Shown: positions 1 to 10,515, counted from the stretch's first letter. The stretch is DNA of 64,000 nucleotides from Takakia lepidozioides (GCA_030704615.1 CM060731.1:23560001-23624000); one strand, 5' to 3'. A program made the numbers and translations. Notes: generated from the sequence alone by a model not told the origin.

Positions 1-1759
1 CCTGGTCCAAAAGAGTCCCCTTGAGGCCTATCCTTCCTGGGTTTGACCATGCCACCATTGAGCTCTCCATCCTGCCACCAGGCTCCAGGATCAAAGGTAG
101 GGGTTTCTTCAAACTCAACCCTAGCATTCTTAAGGACACCGAGCTGGTTCAATCTCTGTCGAATGCATGGGCAGCCTCCAGACCTCCCTTCTCCTCTCCT
201 ACCCTCATCTTCCTCTGCAAATTCCAAGAAGCTAGGCAATCTTGTCAGGTGCTCTCTCGGAAAAAAACGGAGGATTCCGCTCGAAAGGAGAAAGCTCTGA
301 CTAAGTGCCTGCATGTCTGTCAATATCAAATTCAGGCAGGTAGAATAGGCGACAAACCCTCATGTCTTACAAAACAGCCAAGCACAATCTTGCAGCCTTC
401 TTACATGCCAGAGAGCAGAATTTCAGGATGAAGGCAGGAGTCAACTGGCCTCTTGGGGGAGAAAAGATGACCAAGTACTTTTTTATAAAAGCTAAGCAAA
501 GGAGAGCCGCAAACCTCGTGTCTTACCTGAAAGATGACAATGGCACAGTACGCTCTGACCCGCAGAAAATGGCAGACATAGCAGCGGATTTTTTCAAAAG
601 TTTGTTTGAAAAATGCGGGTCTTCTGTGCGCTCAGATGCAGCCATCATTGATGCCACCCCCTGCTTGCTCTCAAACCAGGAAAAGCTGTACCTCTGTGCC
701 CCTTTTACAGAGGATGAACTGGGGCTGGCGGTTACGGTCCTTGCCCCCAATGAAGGCACTTGGGCTAGATGGAATGCCAATGGAGTTCTTTAAAACACTC
801 TGGCAAACCATAGCCCCAGATTTCCTGGCTATGGCAAACGACATTCTGGACAAGGGCATTATGCCTTCTCAAATTTCTCATCACTTTGATTTTCAAGAAA
901 GGTAATAGGGACAATATAGCAAATTATCGTCCAATAACCATGTTGAATTCCATATACAAAATCATTGCGAAAGCGCTTGCCATCAGGATCCAACCTCTGT
1001 TTTCTAAAGTTATAAGGAGAGACCAGACAGGGTTCTTGAAGGACAGAATGATATTGGACAATATCATCCTCACCCAAGAGGCCCTTCACAGAGCTACCCT
1101 CTCCAATCAGCCGCTGGCCCTGCTGAGGTTGGACTTCGAGAAAGCCTTCGACTCCATAGACTGGTCCTTTTTGCTTCAAGTTTTGGACAAGGCTGGTTTC
1201 CAGGGATCATTCCTCAAATGGATTAAAATCCTTCTATCCTCGGCCTCAAGCAAGGTCATGGTCAACGACATAATCTCAACAGAGTTCTCTCTATCTCGAT
1301 CAGTCAGGCAGGGGTGCCCGCTGACACCCTTCCTTTTTCTCATTATAGCCGATAGCCTTGGTCATTTATTGGAATCCAAGCAGGATGTCATAGGCCTCCA
1401 CTTGCCGTGTCCAGTAATGGACAGCACCAACATGGTCAAAGTTTCTATGTATGCCGATGACACGACGTTGCTACTGGATAACTCCAATAGAGCCAACATT
1501 GACAGAGTGTTGAATGCACTGCAAACCTTTTGCTTGGGATCTGGGCTGCAAATTAACTGGAAGAAATCAGTGGGTATGCTCTCCTCCTCCACCCCAATAC
1601 TACTACATGCCACTATACCCCTTGGGGACAAGAACTAGACCTCAAGTGGCTGGCTGATGGAGAATCGCACACTCTCCTGGGGCACCAAGTAGGCCACAAT
1701 CTGACTGATGAATAGAGGTTTGCAAAAGTGCTCCAAAACTTGAAAATGAAGTTGGCATT
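1..1759 (+). mobile_element. LINE (non-LTR retrotransposon) fragment, broken
   Basis: Decayed plus-strand LINE that enters from the left window edge. It shows the tail of an endonuclease-like region (about 21-430), a linker region (362-860) containing a GLDGMPMEFFK stretch typical of the start of a LINE RT, and a reverse transcriptase (886-1638). The parts lie in different frames, so at least two frameshifts separate them. After a TAG near 1638 weakly LINE-like sequence runs to about 1759, where a family A LTR starts. The element is therefore cut by that insertion and lacks its 3' domain here. Confidence 0.85.
886..1638 (+). pseudogene. LINE reverse transcriptase domain (partial)
   Basis: A 250-codon open frame with the ordered motifs of a non-LTR reverse transcriptase: NYRPITMLNSIYKIIAKA (residues 13-30), LDFEKAFDSIDW (82-93), RQGCPLTPFLF (141-151) and the catalytic MYADD (188-192). 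In LINEs this enzyme performs target-primed reverse transcription at nicked chromosomal DNA. The upstream KGNRDN part joins the previous frame at 860-890 only through a frameshift, and the thumb and C-terminal zinc motif are absent before the stop at 1636-1638. It is not expected to make a working protein. Domain identity is certain; clade is not assigned. Confidence 0.9.
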
Positions 1760-2132
1760 TGTAACACCCAGGATCTATACAAATTAGAATAGAAGTACTT
1801 CTCAACTTTTTCCCAAAATAACTCGATGTTTTGTAGGCTTTCATTGCATGTTTATATACCTTCACAATATGATTATTTTAAAGATTTGACTTGAGAGCCT
1901 CAACTCAAAACTTCCTAAATCAACCTTCCTAGGTTTGACATATTCTCCACAATATGACTTTATCACACATTTGACCTACTCTCCATAATATAAATATCTT
2001 ATAGGTTTGACTTGAGAGCCTCAAGTCAAACTTTCTTAAGTCAAACTTTTTAGGAACCTTCCTAGTTATTTTGGAATTTTCTAGGGAACTTTCCTCCTCC
2101 ATCTAGAACCTTCTAGATTCTACCCTGTTACA
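1760..2132 (-). repeat. LTR of family A gypsy element (copy A1, 3' LTR)
   Basis: A 373-bp terminal repeat with ends TGTAACA and TGTTACA. It is the reverse-complement match of the LTRs at 6654-7027 and 46088-46460. A purine tract (reverse complement of AATCCTCCCC, 2133-2142) adjoins it on the internal side, as expected next to a 3' LTR read on the minus strand. Confidence 0.93.
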
Positions 2133-2677
2133 ATCCTCCCCTATTTCAAGAAGCAACGTCCTCGTTGTTCGAATTTTCAAAAGCTTGAATTGCCAATTGA
2201 GCATTTGCGAGATTTTGCACTGGTCCCCAGGTAGCTTCATATAATGGAAATCCTTTCCATAAAACCAAATACTCCAACACCTCATGTCGCCCTCGTTTGT
2301 ATGTGCGTTTTTTCAAAACACGGTTGACCTCCCACTCTTCATTTTTGTCTATCAACTCTGGTAAAGGTTGTGGTTCTTGATTATCTTTGAATATTGATGG
2401 TCGAGGTTCGTAACGACGTAGTAGAGAAATGTGAAACACCGGGTGGATCTTCATATGTAGTGGTAACTCCAGCTTATATGCTACTGCTCCAATACGTTTA
2501 ATGATCGAAAAAGGACCAATGAACCGTGCCCCTAGTTTTCGCGATCCAATGATGTGTAAATTGGTTGTAGACAACCACACTTGATCCCCAACTGCAAACT
2601 CCTCATCCCGTCGTCGTGCATTTGCATACTGCTTTTGGCGATTTTGGGCAACCATCAGCTTCTCTTTAGCTTGATGT
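2133..2677 (-). pseudogene. Family A integrase C-terminus with chromodomain (copy A1, left piece)
   Basis: The open part (2655 to 2146, 169 residues) reads as the C-terminal region of a Ty3/gypsy integrase: an SH3-like GDQVWLST...RFIGPF segment (about residues 23-50), HPVFHISLLRRY (71-82) and a chromodomain (about 107-158, EWEVNRVLKKRTYKRGRHEV then LVLWKGFPLYEATW). Chromodomains of this type steer chromoviruses to marked chromatin. The frame is cut at 2677, where a family B LTR begins. The rest of the same element resumes in register at 29043, so this is one element split by a large insertion. Confidence 0.9.
2673..2677. repeat. Left target-site duplication of the family B complex (GATGT)
   Basis: GATGT here and GACGT at 29043-29047 flank the family B complex. 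The intact family A sequence at 18359-18363 (TCAAGC side, reverse strand) reads GACGT, so the left copy has one transition. Five bp is the usual duplication length for Ty3/gypsy integration. Confidence 0.75.
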
Positions 2678-3298
2678 TGTCAAGAACGGGAACATAACTG
2701 AACACAAACAAGAGATCAGACTAGAGGTATAAGACTAGACAAGAAGTCAAGGTCAGCGTGGGCGAATGCATGGTGAATAAATATGAATTAAGACGATCTT
2801 TATAACAATGAACAAAAGTACAAGATATTGGAATACGACTTGAATACTGGAATGCTGGAAACTGGACTGGAGTACCAGATACTGAAAACTGGGCTAGAGT
2901 ACTGGGAACTTGAAACAAAAGTAGCTTGAACTGGTGTTGGCGAGACTGAAGAGTATCCAGTCTCGTCTCCGATATATACTGGCTACTAGGAGGTTCCCTA
3001 AGAGGTTTCCCCAAAGGAGGTTTCTTGATGGAGAAGTTTCCAAGGTTGAACAAAGATTTCTTGATGAAGAAGTTTCCTTAAACAAATGAGGTATCTTGAT
3101 GGAGAAGTTTTCTCCAAAGGAAGCTTCCCGAGCAGTTTCCCAAGTTACTCTCGATAATTTGGTAAACTCCCGATAAGTTGGTAACTAATGGTAACTTATG
3201 GTAAATCATGGTAGATCATGGTAACTTTTGATAACATGGTAACTCGGTAACTTTTGGTATTTATTCCTGGTAAGTTCCTCTGGGCTATGTCCGTGACA
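2678..3298 (-). repeat. LTR of family B gypsy element (copy B1, 3' LTR)
   Basis: A 621-bp repeat with minus-strand ends TGTCACGGACATAG...TTGACA. It matches the LTR at 28351-28982 in opposite orientation. A TATATA-type box lies near 2970-2978 in reverse orientation. Runs of GGTAACTTNTGGTA form internal sub-repeats at 3165-3265. Confidence 0.9.
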
Positions 3299-4942
3299 TC
3301 AGCCCCTCTTCTAGCGCCGAGTTCATCGAGGAGCGGTAAAATCTTGGACTTGCTTAGAATTAGAGAACCTCTCTCCTTAGTGTGTATCAGATACACTGAA
3401 TGTGGAGTCTTCACCTTAAAGCTAACTTGGCTGACATCATCGTTGTGACGTCTTATTGACGTGTAGCTTGGGGTTTAGCTGGATATCGTTGATGAAACTC
3501 TTGGACTTTGTCAGATGCATTGACAAGGTTGGATGAAGGTTCCCACGTTCGTTCGCTGATGTCGTAGTCTTTCCAATGTACGAACTACTCAAGACGTTTA
3601 TATTTGATGCGAGAGTCTAGGACTTCGTCGATTTCATATTCGATTTCCTGATTGACTTCGATTGGTGGAGGTGGTACGGAGACTCTCCCTGGAATATTCG
3701 ATGGATGATATAAGTCTAATAATGAAACATGAAAGACTGGATGGATGCGCATACTTCGTGGGAGTTCAAGCCGAAAATTGACCGGATTTATTTGTCGAAT
3801 AACTTTGAATGATCCTAGGCATTGATAATCCAACTTCCTTGATGGTCGCGAGGTTTGTATGTCCCGTCGAAGAAGCCACACACAATCTCCGACCTTGAAC
3901 TGGGGTTGGAGTTGCTGATATTGATCTGCATACTCCTTGTATTATTTTTGAGCTTCTGTGAGGTGGAATGTAAGCTCTTTGTGAATCGTAGCAAAATGAG
4001 TAGCAAGGTTTTCTGCAGCAGGGCTTCCAACAGTCTTCATGTGGAAAGGGTTTGCTTGAGGATGATGACCATAATTGGAGAAAAATGGAGTTTGCTTGGT
4101 CGAAGAATGTATAGTGTTGTTGTAGGCAAACTCAGCCAATGACAGAAGGTCCGTCCAATCATCTTGGTGATAATTGATCGTACAGCGAAGATACTGCTCC
4201 AAAATCTGGTTTACGCATTTGGTTTGACCATCAGTCTGTGGATGATTAGCTGTAGAGAGATTGATCTTAGTATCCAATATGTGAAATAATCCCCTCCAGA
4301 AATTTGATATGAACTGTGGTCCTCGATCAGATACAATGTCCTTCGCGAGTCCATGAATCCGGTAGATATTATTGAGGAAGAGTCTTGCAGTTTCCTTGCC
4401 GGTAACCGTCTTATTACATGGAATGAAATGTGTCATCTTTGTAAAACGATCTACAATAACAAGGATTGAATCGGTGGTCTTGGAAATTGGAAGGTCCGTA
4501 ATCAAGTCCATAGACATGGACGACCATGGACCTTTGGGAATGGGTAATGGTTGAAGAAGGCCGTAAGGTCGATGTCGTGGTCCCTTCGCTCTAGCACACG
4601 TGTCGCAAGATTTTATAAATTCTTTCACGAGTTTCTCTTTCTGCGGCCCCCAATAGTCCCTGGATATCAATTCCATTGTTTAGTTGAAGCCGAAATGTCC
4701 TACAACCGGAAGATCATGACTCGTTTGAAGAATTCGCAGTCGTGTAGGTCCTGGAGGTACATAGAGAAGTCCCTTGAAATAAAGTAAGTCATCTTTGAAT
4801 TCGAAGTCGTTTGTAACATGTGGGTTGTCTTGAGGTCGATTTAGTTGACTTCGTAGTGTCGTAGCAAATCGGTCGTTCTTCAGTGCTTCTTGAATCTCCT
4901 TTATGATCTCTGCATCGTCATAGGTGGACATGGATAGCATAT
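3299..4942 (-). pseudogene. Family B gypsy integrase and chromodomain, 5'-truncated (copy B1)
   Basis: Minus-strand C-terminal half of a Ty3/gypsy pol. In order it shows a pre-integrase stretch (4940-4680, DDAEIIKEIQEALKNDR...LRILQTSHDLP), the zinc-binding end and integrase core (4676-3942, CDTCARAKGPRHRPYG; D in SMDLITDLP; D in VSDRGPQF; E-position region HPQTDGQTKC), then an SH3-like part and a chromodomain (3881-3540). TAG interrupts between the first two parts (near 4680) and a frameshift lies near 3900. Reverse transcriptase is missing because the copy ends at the inverted junction at 4943. The 240 bp between pol and the LTR carry no gene. Confidence 0.88.
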
Positions 4943-5441
4943 TATCATTGATGCAGATACCAGCAAATCTCTAATTGAATATGCTATCCATGTCCACCTA
5001 TGATGATGCAGAGATCATAAAGGAGATTCAAGAAGCACTGAAGAACGACCAATTTGCTACGACATTACGAAGTCAACTAAATCGACCTCAAGACAACCCA
5101 CATGTTACAAACGACTTCGAATTCAAAGATGACTTACTTTATTTCAAGGGATTTCTCTATGTACCTCCAGGACCTACACGACTGCGAATTCTTCAAACGA
5201 GTCATGATCTTCCGGCTGCAGGACATTTCGGCTTCAACAAAACAATGGAATTGATATCCAGAGACTATTGGTGGCCACAGATGTGGAAACTTGTGAAAAA
5301 ATTTATAAAATCTTGCGACACGTGTGCTAGAGCGAAGGGACCATGACATCGACCTTACGACCTTCTTCAACCATTACCCATTCCCAAGGGTCCATGGTCG
5401 TCCGTGTCTATGGACTTTATTACAGACCTTCAAATTTCCTT
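3540..5441. repeat. Head-to-head inverted duplication of family B pol (centre 4943-4978)
   Basis: Reading outward from a spacer of about 36 bp, the minus-strand sequence left of 4942 and the plus-strand sequence right of 4979 are nearly the same. Both begin with the same peptide (NMLSMSTYDDAEIIKEIQEA) and differ only at scattered bases. The right arm continues beyond a 741-bp insertion (5442-6182) to 6653 and again at 27196. RNA crossing the centre could fold into a very long hairpin. Confidence 0.88.
4979..5441 (+). pseudogene. Family B pol, right arm piece 1 (copy B2)
   Basis: Plus-strand mirror of the B1 pol segment. It is open from 4975 to 5346 and reads the pre-integrase stretch, then NKTMELISRDYWWPQMWKL and the zinc-binding CDTCARAKGP. 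A TGA follows (ccaTGAcatcg, 5344-5346) where the B1 copy has CGA, a transition expected from cytosine methylation and deamination. The frame continues weakly to 5441, where the foldback element begins. Confidence 0.85.
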
Positions 5442-6182
5442 GGGGGGTGCACCAAGATTTAATGTACCTATCACGTGCGTGAACAGAATGGGGGTAATTT
5501 AATACCCCCACATACAGACTATGTATATAGAAAGGGGCTGAAGAATTTCTAATATATATATATATATATATATTTGGGGGTAAGTTATATATGTTTGTAT
5601 ATAGCGTACTGGTAAGAGCAAGGAGAGAGCAACAGCTGCTACTGCTGTCTCTCTCCCCCCTACTTAGGCCAAGGAAAATGGGGAAGGGAGAGAGGAGGAG
5701 CAGCAGCAGCTGCTGCACACAAATCCCTCCATTTTTTTTTAAAAAAAAACTTCTTGTTTTGGCCTAAGTGGAAACAGCAGCAGCAGTAGCACAATTGATA
5801 AAACAAGGCACTACTAATGAAAGCACATTTTTCAACACATTTCAGCATGTTTTTAACAGTTCTATAAACGGAAAATAAATTTTATACTAATTTTTATTGA
5901 TTACACAAGCTATTTTGATTTTTTTTAGATCCGATCTATAGTTTGTCCATAATTTTGTATTAAATAAAAGGTTTTTATATTCTCAATGAACACATGAATA
6001 TATACAGCAGGGTATTGTTATTCATTAATTATTTGTTTTCTATAAATACTTTAGGGGTTTTAATAAAGTCTTTAAAATATTTATACATATGATAAATTCA
6101 TGAATCAAGCTATATACAGGGGTATTGTTTATTGGCTGATGCACGCACGTGATATGGTCTTTTTATGAAGAGTGCACCCCCC
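5442..6182. mobile_element. Non-autonomous inverted-repeat DNA element (MITE-like, 741 bp)
   Basis: The ends GGGGGGTGCAC (5442-5452) and GTGCACCCCCC (6172-6182) are inverted repeats, and a second inverted block TATCACGTGCGTG lies inside each end (5468-5480 and, reversed, 6142-6154). The element is AT-rich, includes a TA run (5551-5572) and encodes nothing. It interrupts the family B integrase between codons that are adjacent in copy B1. The flanks CAAATTTC and CCATTTTC suggest a worn 8-bp target duplication, which would fit hAT or Mutator families, but the superfamily is not settled. Confidence 0.8.
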
Positions 6183-6653
6183 AGGCCCATTTTCAAGATC
6201 GCCGATTCAATCCTTGTTATTGTAGATCGTTTTACGAAGATGACACATTTCATTCCATGTAATAAAACGGTTACCGGCGAAGAAACTGCAAGACTCTTCC
6301 TCAATAATATCTACCGCATTCATAGACTCCTGAAGGACATCGTATCTGATCGAGGACCATAGTTCATATTAAATTTCTGGAGTGGATTATTTCACATATT
6401 GGATACTAAGATCAACCTCTCTGTAGCTAATCATCCACAGACTGATGGTCAAACCGAAGGTGTAAACCACATATTGGAGCAGTATCTTCGCTGTACGATA
6501 AATTATCACTAAGATAATTGGACAGACCTTCTGTCATTGGTTGAGTTTGCCTATAACAACACTATACATTCTTCGACCAAACAAACTCCATTTTTCTCCA
6601 ATTATGGTCATCATCCTCGAGCAAACCCTTTCCACATGAAGACTGTTGGAAAC
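6183..6653 (+). pseudogene. Family B integrase core, right arm piece 2 (copy B2)
   Basis: Continues the integrase broken at 5441: ADSILVIVDRFTKMTHFIPC, IVSDRGP then a TAG in place of Q, NHPQTDGQTEGVN with the catalytic-glutamate region, and the conserved [17 protein letters not shown]. Several stops show that it is dead. It ends at 6653, where a family A element is inserted with duplication GAAAC (6649-6653), and resumes at 27196. Confidence 0.87.
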
Positions 6654-7027
6654 TGTAACAAGGTAAAATCTAAAAGGTTCTAGATGGAGGAGGAAAGTTC
6701 CCTATAAGTTTCCAGAATAATTAGGAAGGATCTTAAGAAGTTTGACTTAAGAAAGTTTGACTTGAGGCTCTCAAGTCAAACCTCTAAGATATTCATATTA
6801 TGGAGAGTAGGTCAAATATTTGATAAAGTCATATTGTAAAGAATATGTCAAACCTATGAAGGTTGACTTTAGGAAGCTTTGACTTGAGGCTCTCAAATCA
6901 AACCTTTAAAATAATCATATTGTGAAGGGTATATAAACGTGCAATGAAAATCTAGAAGGCATCGAGTTGTTTTGGGAAAAAATTGAGAAGTACTTCTATT
7001 CTAGTTGTGTAAATCCTGGGTGTTACA
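6654..7027 (+). repeat. Left LTR of family A copy A2
   Basis: A 374-bp LTR, TGTAACA...TGTTACA, about the same length as the copies at 1760-2132 and 46088-46460. It contains two internal copies of the GACTTGAGGCTCTCAA block (near 6757 and 6879). Confidence 0.93.
6930..6937 (+). promoter_or_regulatory. TATA box of family A LTR
   Basis: TATATAAA about 90 bp before the LTR end. It is retained as TATATAAA at 27097-27104 in the right LTR and as TATATAAC near 46360 in copy A3, so it is the likely RNA polymerase II promoter of the family. Confidence 0.65.
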
Positions 7028-7041
7028 ATGGTATCAGAGCC
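7028..7041 (+). promoter_or_regulatory. Primer-binding site (initiator tRNA-Met)
   Basis: TGGTATCAGAGCC begins one base after the LTR end. This is the sequence complementary to the 3' end of plant initiator methionine tRNA used by many plant LTR elements. The same site follows the LTR of copy A3 (46462). Confidence 0.9.
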
Positions 7042-7190
7042 TAGTTTTTCTTAAAGTTGGAAGTGAATACCTTCTTTAGGAGGATTCGATTAAGATGTTT
7101 TTTTTTTTTTTAGAGATTTTTGTTGTTAACATTTTTAAGTGTTGAATAGATAGTAGTGATGGTGCGCCATAACGATAGTATAAAAATTTT

Positions 7191-7610
7191 ATGGACTTAA
7201 ATCAACCCCCTTTCTGTGATTTTCCTTCGGAGTGTGAGTTTAAAATTATATGTCGTCGTAAAGCAAAAATTAGAGATATGATAGTACAGAGATTTAGAGA
7301 GGAACAATATCAAGAAATGTTACAAAACCCACGACCTGTCGTCTTTCCTATAATTAGAAATTTGAATGTATACATATGTGTATATACATAGCTCATGGAT
7401 CGAGGTAGACATTTTCCGCCTAATTTTCCACCGCCAAATGTATTTAGTATCAATGTGCGCACCATCGACAAACATCATCTTGTGAGATTTTTAGTTGCAG
7501 AATTTGGGGTAGAATTCATGAACCTTGTCATGAGTTCAAACGTCCCTTTTATATTACCAATAGTCACGTACGGGATGGTTTGGGATTGCACTATTTATAT
7601 ACTGTATTAG
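7191..7610 (+). other. Conserved pre-gag region of family A (function unknown)
   Basis: Two short open stretches (7191-7388 and 7395-7607) read MDLNQPPFCDFPSECEFKI and MDRGRHFPPNFPPPNVFSI. Both recur with few changes at 46622-47023 in copy A3, including the same stop after CTIYILY, so they belong to the family. I recognise no domain in them. They may be remnants of the N-terminal gag region or simply leader sequence. Confidence 0.5.
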
Positions 7611-7809
7611 GATAAGATAATAGAGATAATATACATTAATTTTAGAAGACAAACACCACGAAGGAATGAGTAGTGGAGCAAAATGACGGACAATGGAGAT
7701 AGTTTTCCCAGTTGGGTCCTTGTCAGTTGATGGATCACCATCACCCTAACCTATTTCCAGCTGTCAGGTATACAACGCACACACTACTCATCAAGCCAAT
7801 GATCAGACG

Positions 7810-8760
7810 GTGTGGATAATGGAGCGCTTACACGAATTGCAGAATGCTCTTGTCACGACCCAACAACAAAACAACGTGTTGATGGAGGAATTTAAACAAG
7901 TGAGACAATCAACCGCCCCGGGATTAGTTGCTGATGGGTCGGATATGTTGTTGCAAAAGATGATCAAGACATGCAAGGTCGAGCCGTATGAAGGAAGTTG
8001 CGCCATGGGAGTGCTAGAATGATGGATTTACCGAATGGAGGTACAATCTGTCATATTTCCCTACATCAAGTGATTTGGACCACGGAATGTTCATACGATC
8101 TTTTCTACTCAACAATGCTTCAACATGGTTACAGATATGGGAGAGAAGACAGATTGCAAAAAGAGAACTTTTACTATGGAGCACCTTGAAAGCGGGACTG
8201 CTCCAACAATTCAAGGCGGTAGATGCTGTTACAACTGCTCGAATGAAATTATGGAACTTAGAACAACGCGGAAATGTGCAAAATTACATTGAAGATTTTT
8301 TGAATCTTCAGGACCAAATCGAAGACATGAGTCTTGTAGAAGCTTTAGACAACTTCAACAGAGAATTGAAGAAGAAAATTCAAGGAGAGGTAATTTTACG
8401 TAACCCGGTTGAAGTCCACGAAGCAATTTCATTGGCCCAAAAGATTGAAAGGACGCTACCAAAATACGACGAAGGTATACACGTTCCATTGAACCAATAC
8501 GGACCAACGCCTATGGAGCTTGGAAATCTTCGAAGGCGGGATAACTTCCAATACTCTCAAAGAAATATGTCGGAATCAGATATGAGGAAGATAACACACA
8601 ACGACGAATGAAATTAAATGACAAGGATGTGACCTCCTCAACATTCTCACGAACAAAAGGACAAAGGGAAACTAGACAATGTTACAACTGTGGAAAATAC
8701 GGACATCTTGCAGCCAACTGCCGAAGTAGAAGGTACAATCGACAAACTTATCGAAGACCT
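7810..8760 (+). pseudogene. Family A gag with zinc knuckle
   Basis: The gag region is in three frames. A coiled segment (7810-8022) reads ELQNALVTTQQQNNVLMEEF. A retrotransposon-gag domain (8075-8611) includes STWLQIWERR and RMKLWNLEQRGNVQNYIEDF, followed by PTPMELG. A CCHC zinc knuckle, CYNCGKYGHLAANC, lies near 8680-8722. Gag packages element RNA in cytoplasmic particles. The frameshifts between the three parts and the TGA/TAG codons mean no complete gag is made. In copy A3 most of this region is deleted. Confidence 0.85.
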
Positions 8761-8879
8761 CTTAACAGTTTAAGGAGATGAGAAAATAACGAACATCACA
8801 ATGAGCAGGAAAACGAGGACAACCAGTAAGTAGACCTCGCGGTCTTACTGGTTCTACAAAGAAGAGGAGAGACAAGGGG

Positions 8880-9085
8880 CCCTACAAGGAGAAGAGACAG
8901 ATCAATCATGCGGGCAAGAAAGAGACGCAGTTAATTGTAGCAAATAGAACCTTGAAAGGTATTCATGTGAGAATGTTGATAGACCCTGGGGCAATAAAAA
9001 ACTTCTTATCTAGAAAGGTTACCTTTAAACTAAGACTCCCCTTAGAAAAAGATGAAAGAGAGGAAGTAGAAATGCCAAATGGACA
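8880..9085 (+). pseudogene. Family A aspartic protease, first half
   Basis: Reads THVR-type strand RMLIDPGAIKNFLSRK with the catalytic aspartate in DPG instead of the usual DTG/DSG. Copy A3 has LIDPGATENFLS at the same place, so DPG is a family trait or shared ancestral damage. The domain is cut at 9085 by a LINE-like insertion and resumes at 15818 (ATACAGAGGCCATTGAG), matching the uninterrupted copy at 47590-47700. Confidence 0.82.
9073..9085. repeat. Target-site duplication, left copy (13 bp)
   Basis: TGCCAAATGGACA occurs here and at 15805-15817. The uninterrupted family A copy at 47597-47609 has it once. It therefore marks the insertion point of the 6.7-kb element. Confidence 0.92.
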
Positions 9086-9104
9086 GCTAGGAGTTATCAA
9101 GCAG

Positions 9105-9126
9105 GGGCGGAGCGGCGCTCCGCCCT
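9105..9126. repeat. GC-rich short palindrome near insertion 5' end
   Basis: GGGGCGGAGCGGCGCTCCGCCC can fold back on itself about 20 bp into the 6.7-kb insertion. It may be a structural feature of the 5' end of the element. No matching sequence was seen at the other end. Confidence 0.5.
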
Positions 9127-9501
9127 CCCACCATGTTCTTGGCTGTGTCTTAGTTTTTAGCTATAACTATTTTCCTAGGGTTCCGCCATATTAATTAGTT
9201 CTCTCGTTTTCTCAGTTCTCCGGTATAACCGTGCCGCTATTTACCCGACCTTCTACATCCAGCCACGGCCACCGCCATGGCTTTTGCTCTTGCTCACAAC
9301 ACTGCCAATACTTTACAACACTCATGAAGGCAGCCTTGAAATTGTGCAACACCTCCTCTTGCTAGGCTCTCTATCACTCTAGCAATACCCTTTAGAGTTG
9401 TTCCATAACGCATCTTTTAAGCTCTGTCTTGATGTTTTTAGAGTCGATATTGTTGGGCAATACGATCTCCTACGACAAAGCGTCTTTTCGAAGCTTTTAC
9501 A

Positions 9502-10515
9502 TTGTTTTTTGAGCGCTCTGAACCTCACTCGGCTCAACCCAACTTTGACCGTGCACAAGCCTGCAGGCTTCACAACGTTCCCCACCAGCAGAGCCTGGCG
9601 GGGCTCCTCCCCGCCATTATACTCACCAATGGACACAGTTGGCACCCGGCAACCCTTGTTACCATGGCCTTCAACGAAACATTTGCATGGCTGATACTAC
9701 GTCTTTGGGACACGAGCGGCAAGGGAATGGTCTCAACATGCAAGCATCTCTGTGGAGTGACATCTACAGTGCTTCAAATATTCCCAAAGTTATGGTTAAC
9801 CAGTTTGTCTTCCCGTGCTTCTTTAAGGCTTCATTCCTCTTTTGTGGGCTGTTCTATGATGTCTTACTTTCAAGCTTTCTATGCGCAAGTGGGGCCCTGC
9901 GTGGACTTGGCACCGCAGCATGCTCTACCCCCTCGCACAATGTCAAAGCCTTCACGCGACCTGGAGTGCAGTGGATTCTGGCTGCCCTATCTGCTGTGCG
10001 ACACGGCTACACCAAGTGCTGCATTCTTACCCTCTTTTTTTTCTCTCATTTTGAATGCCAACGCACTCACCGCTCTCCACAAGCAACTGCCCGCTATGCT
10101 GGCCCACTCTGCCTTTGTTGCTACAGACTCTAGCACATCACCCCAAGGCCTTGACCTGCTTCAGCTTGCGCGCGTTGCTGGTGGCCACTGGGATAGCAAT
10201 GATATGATGGACGCAGCTGACTTCCGCCTATTGCGCTTGAAGTTGGTGGTAGCGCCGACTGGAGCAGGTGCCATACAGCCAGCTCTTCATCCAGCCTGTC
10301 CATCAAGCTCTGCCAGACCAGATCCTTGCACGCTGATGTATCACGGCAGCAGACTTCCTGCAGGTTATATCTACCTAGACACGGATATTATCCCACAAGG
10401 TGCAAAAATCCCCCACCCTTCTTTTACTTGCTCAAGCATACACAAGGTTCTTTGCCTCTATGCCTCAACTTGTCTCTGTTTCACTCAGCTCTGCTTATCA
10501 CCCACAGTCCCCTGA
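9502..10515 (+). CDS. Unrecognised 337-codon open frame in the LINE-like insertion
   Basis: The longest open frame of the insertion's 5' half. I recognise no domain. It is rich in Leu, Ser, Ala and Cys with hydrophobic stretches such as FAWLILRLWDTSG and PYLLCDTATPSAAFLPSFFS. Its place ahead of the LINE 3' domains would suit an ORF1-like protein or a captured host fragment. An overlapping frame (9639-10133) is also open, so the length may be partly chance in this GC-balanced DNA. The frame ends just before the PPR repeats. Treat as hypothetical. Confidence 0.3.
   Translation: MFFERSEPHSAQPNFDRAQACRLHNVPHQQSLAGLLPAIILTNGHSWHPATLVTMAFNETFAWLILRLWDTSGKGMVSTCKHLCGVTSTVLQIFPKLWLTSLSSRASLRLHSSFVGCSMMSYFQAFYAQVGPCVDLAPQHALPPRTMSKPSRDLECSGFWLPYLLCDTATPSAAFLPSFFSLILNANALTALHKQLPAMLAHSAFVATDSSTSPQGLDLLQLARVAGGHWDSNDMMDAADFRLLRLKLVVAPTGAGAIQPALHPACPSSSARPDPCTLMYHGSRLPAGYIYLDTDIIPQGAKIPHPSFTCSSIHKVLCLYASTCLCFTQLCLSPTVP

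Noticed and set aside
5551-5572. TA run as a promoter TATA box
   Set aside because: A simple dinucleotide repeat in the AT-rich interior of a non-coding foldback element, with no gene downstream.
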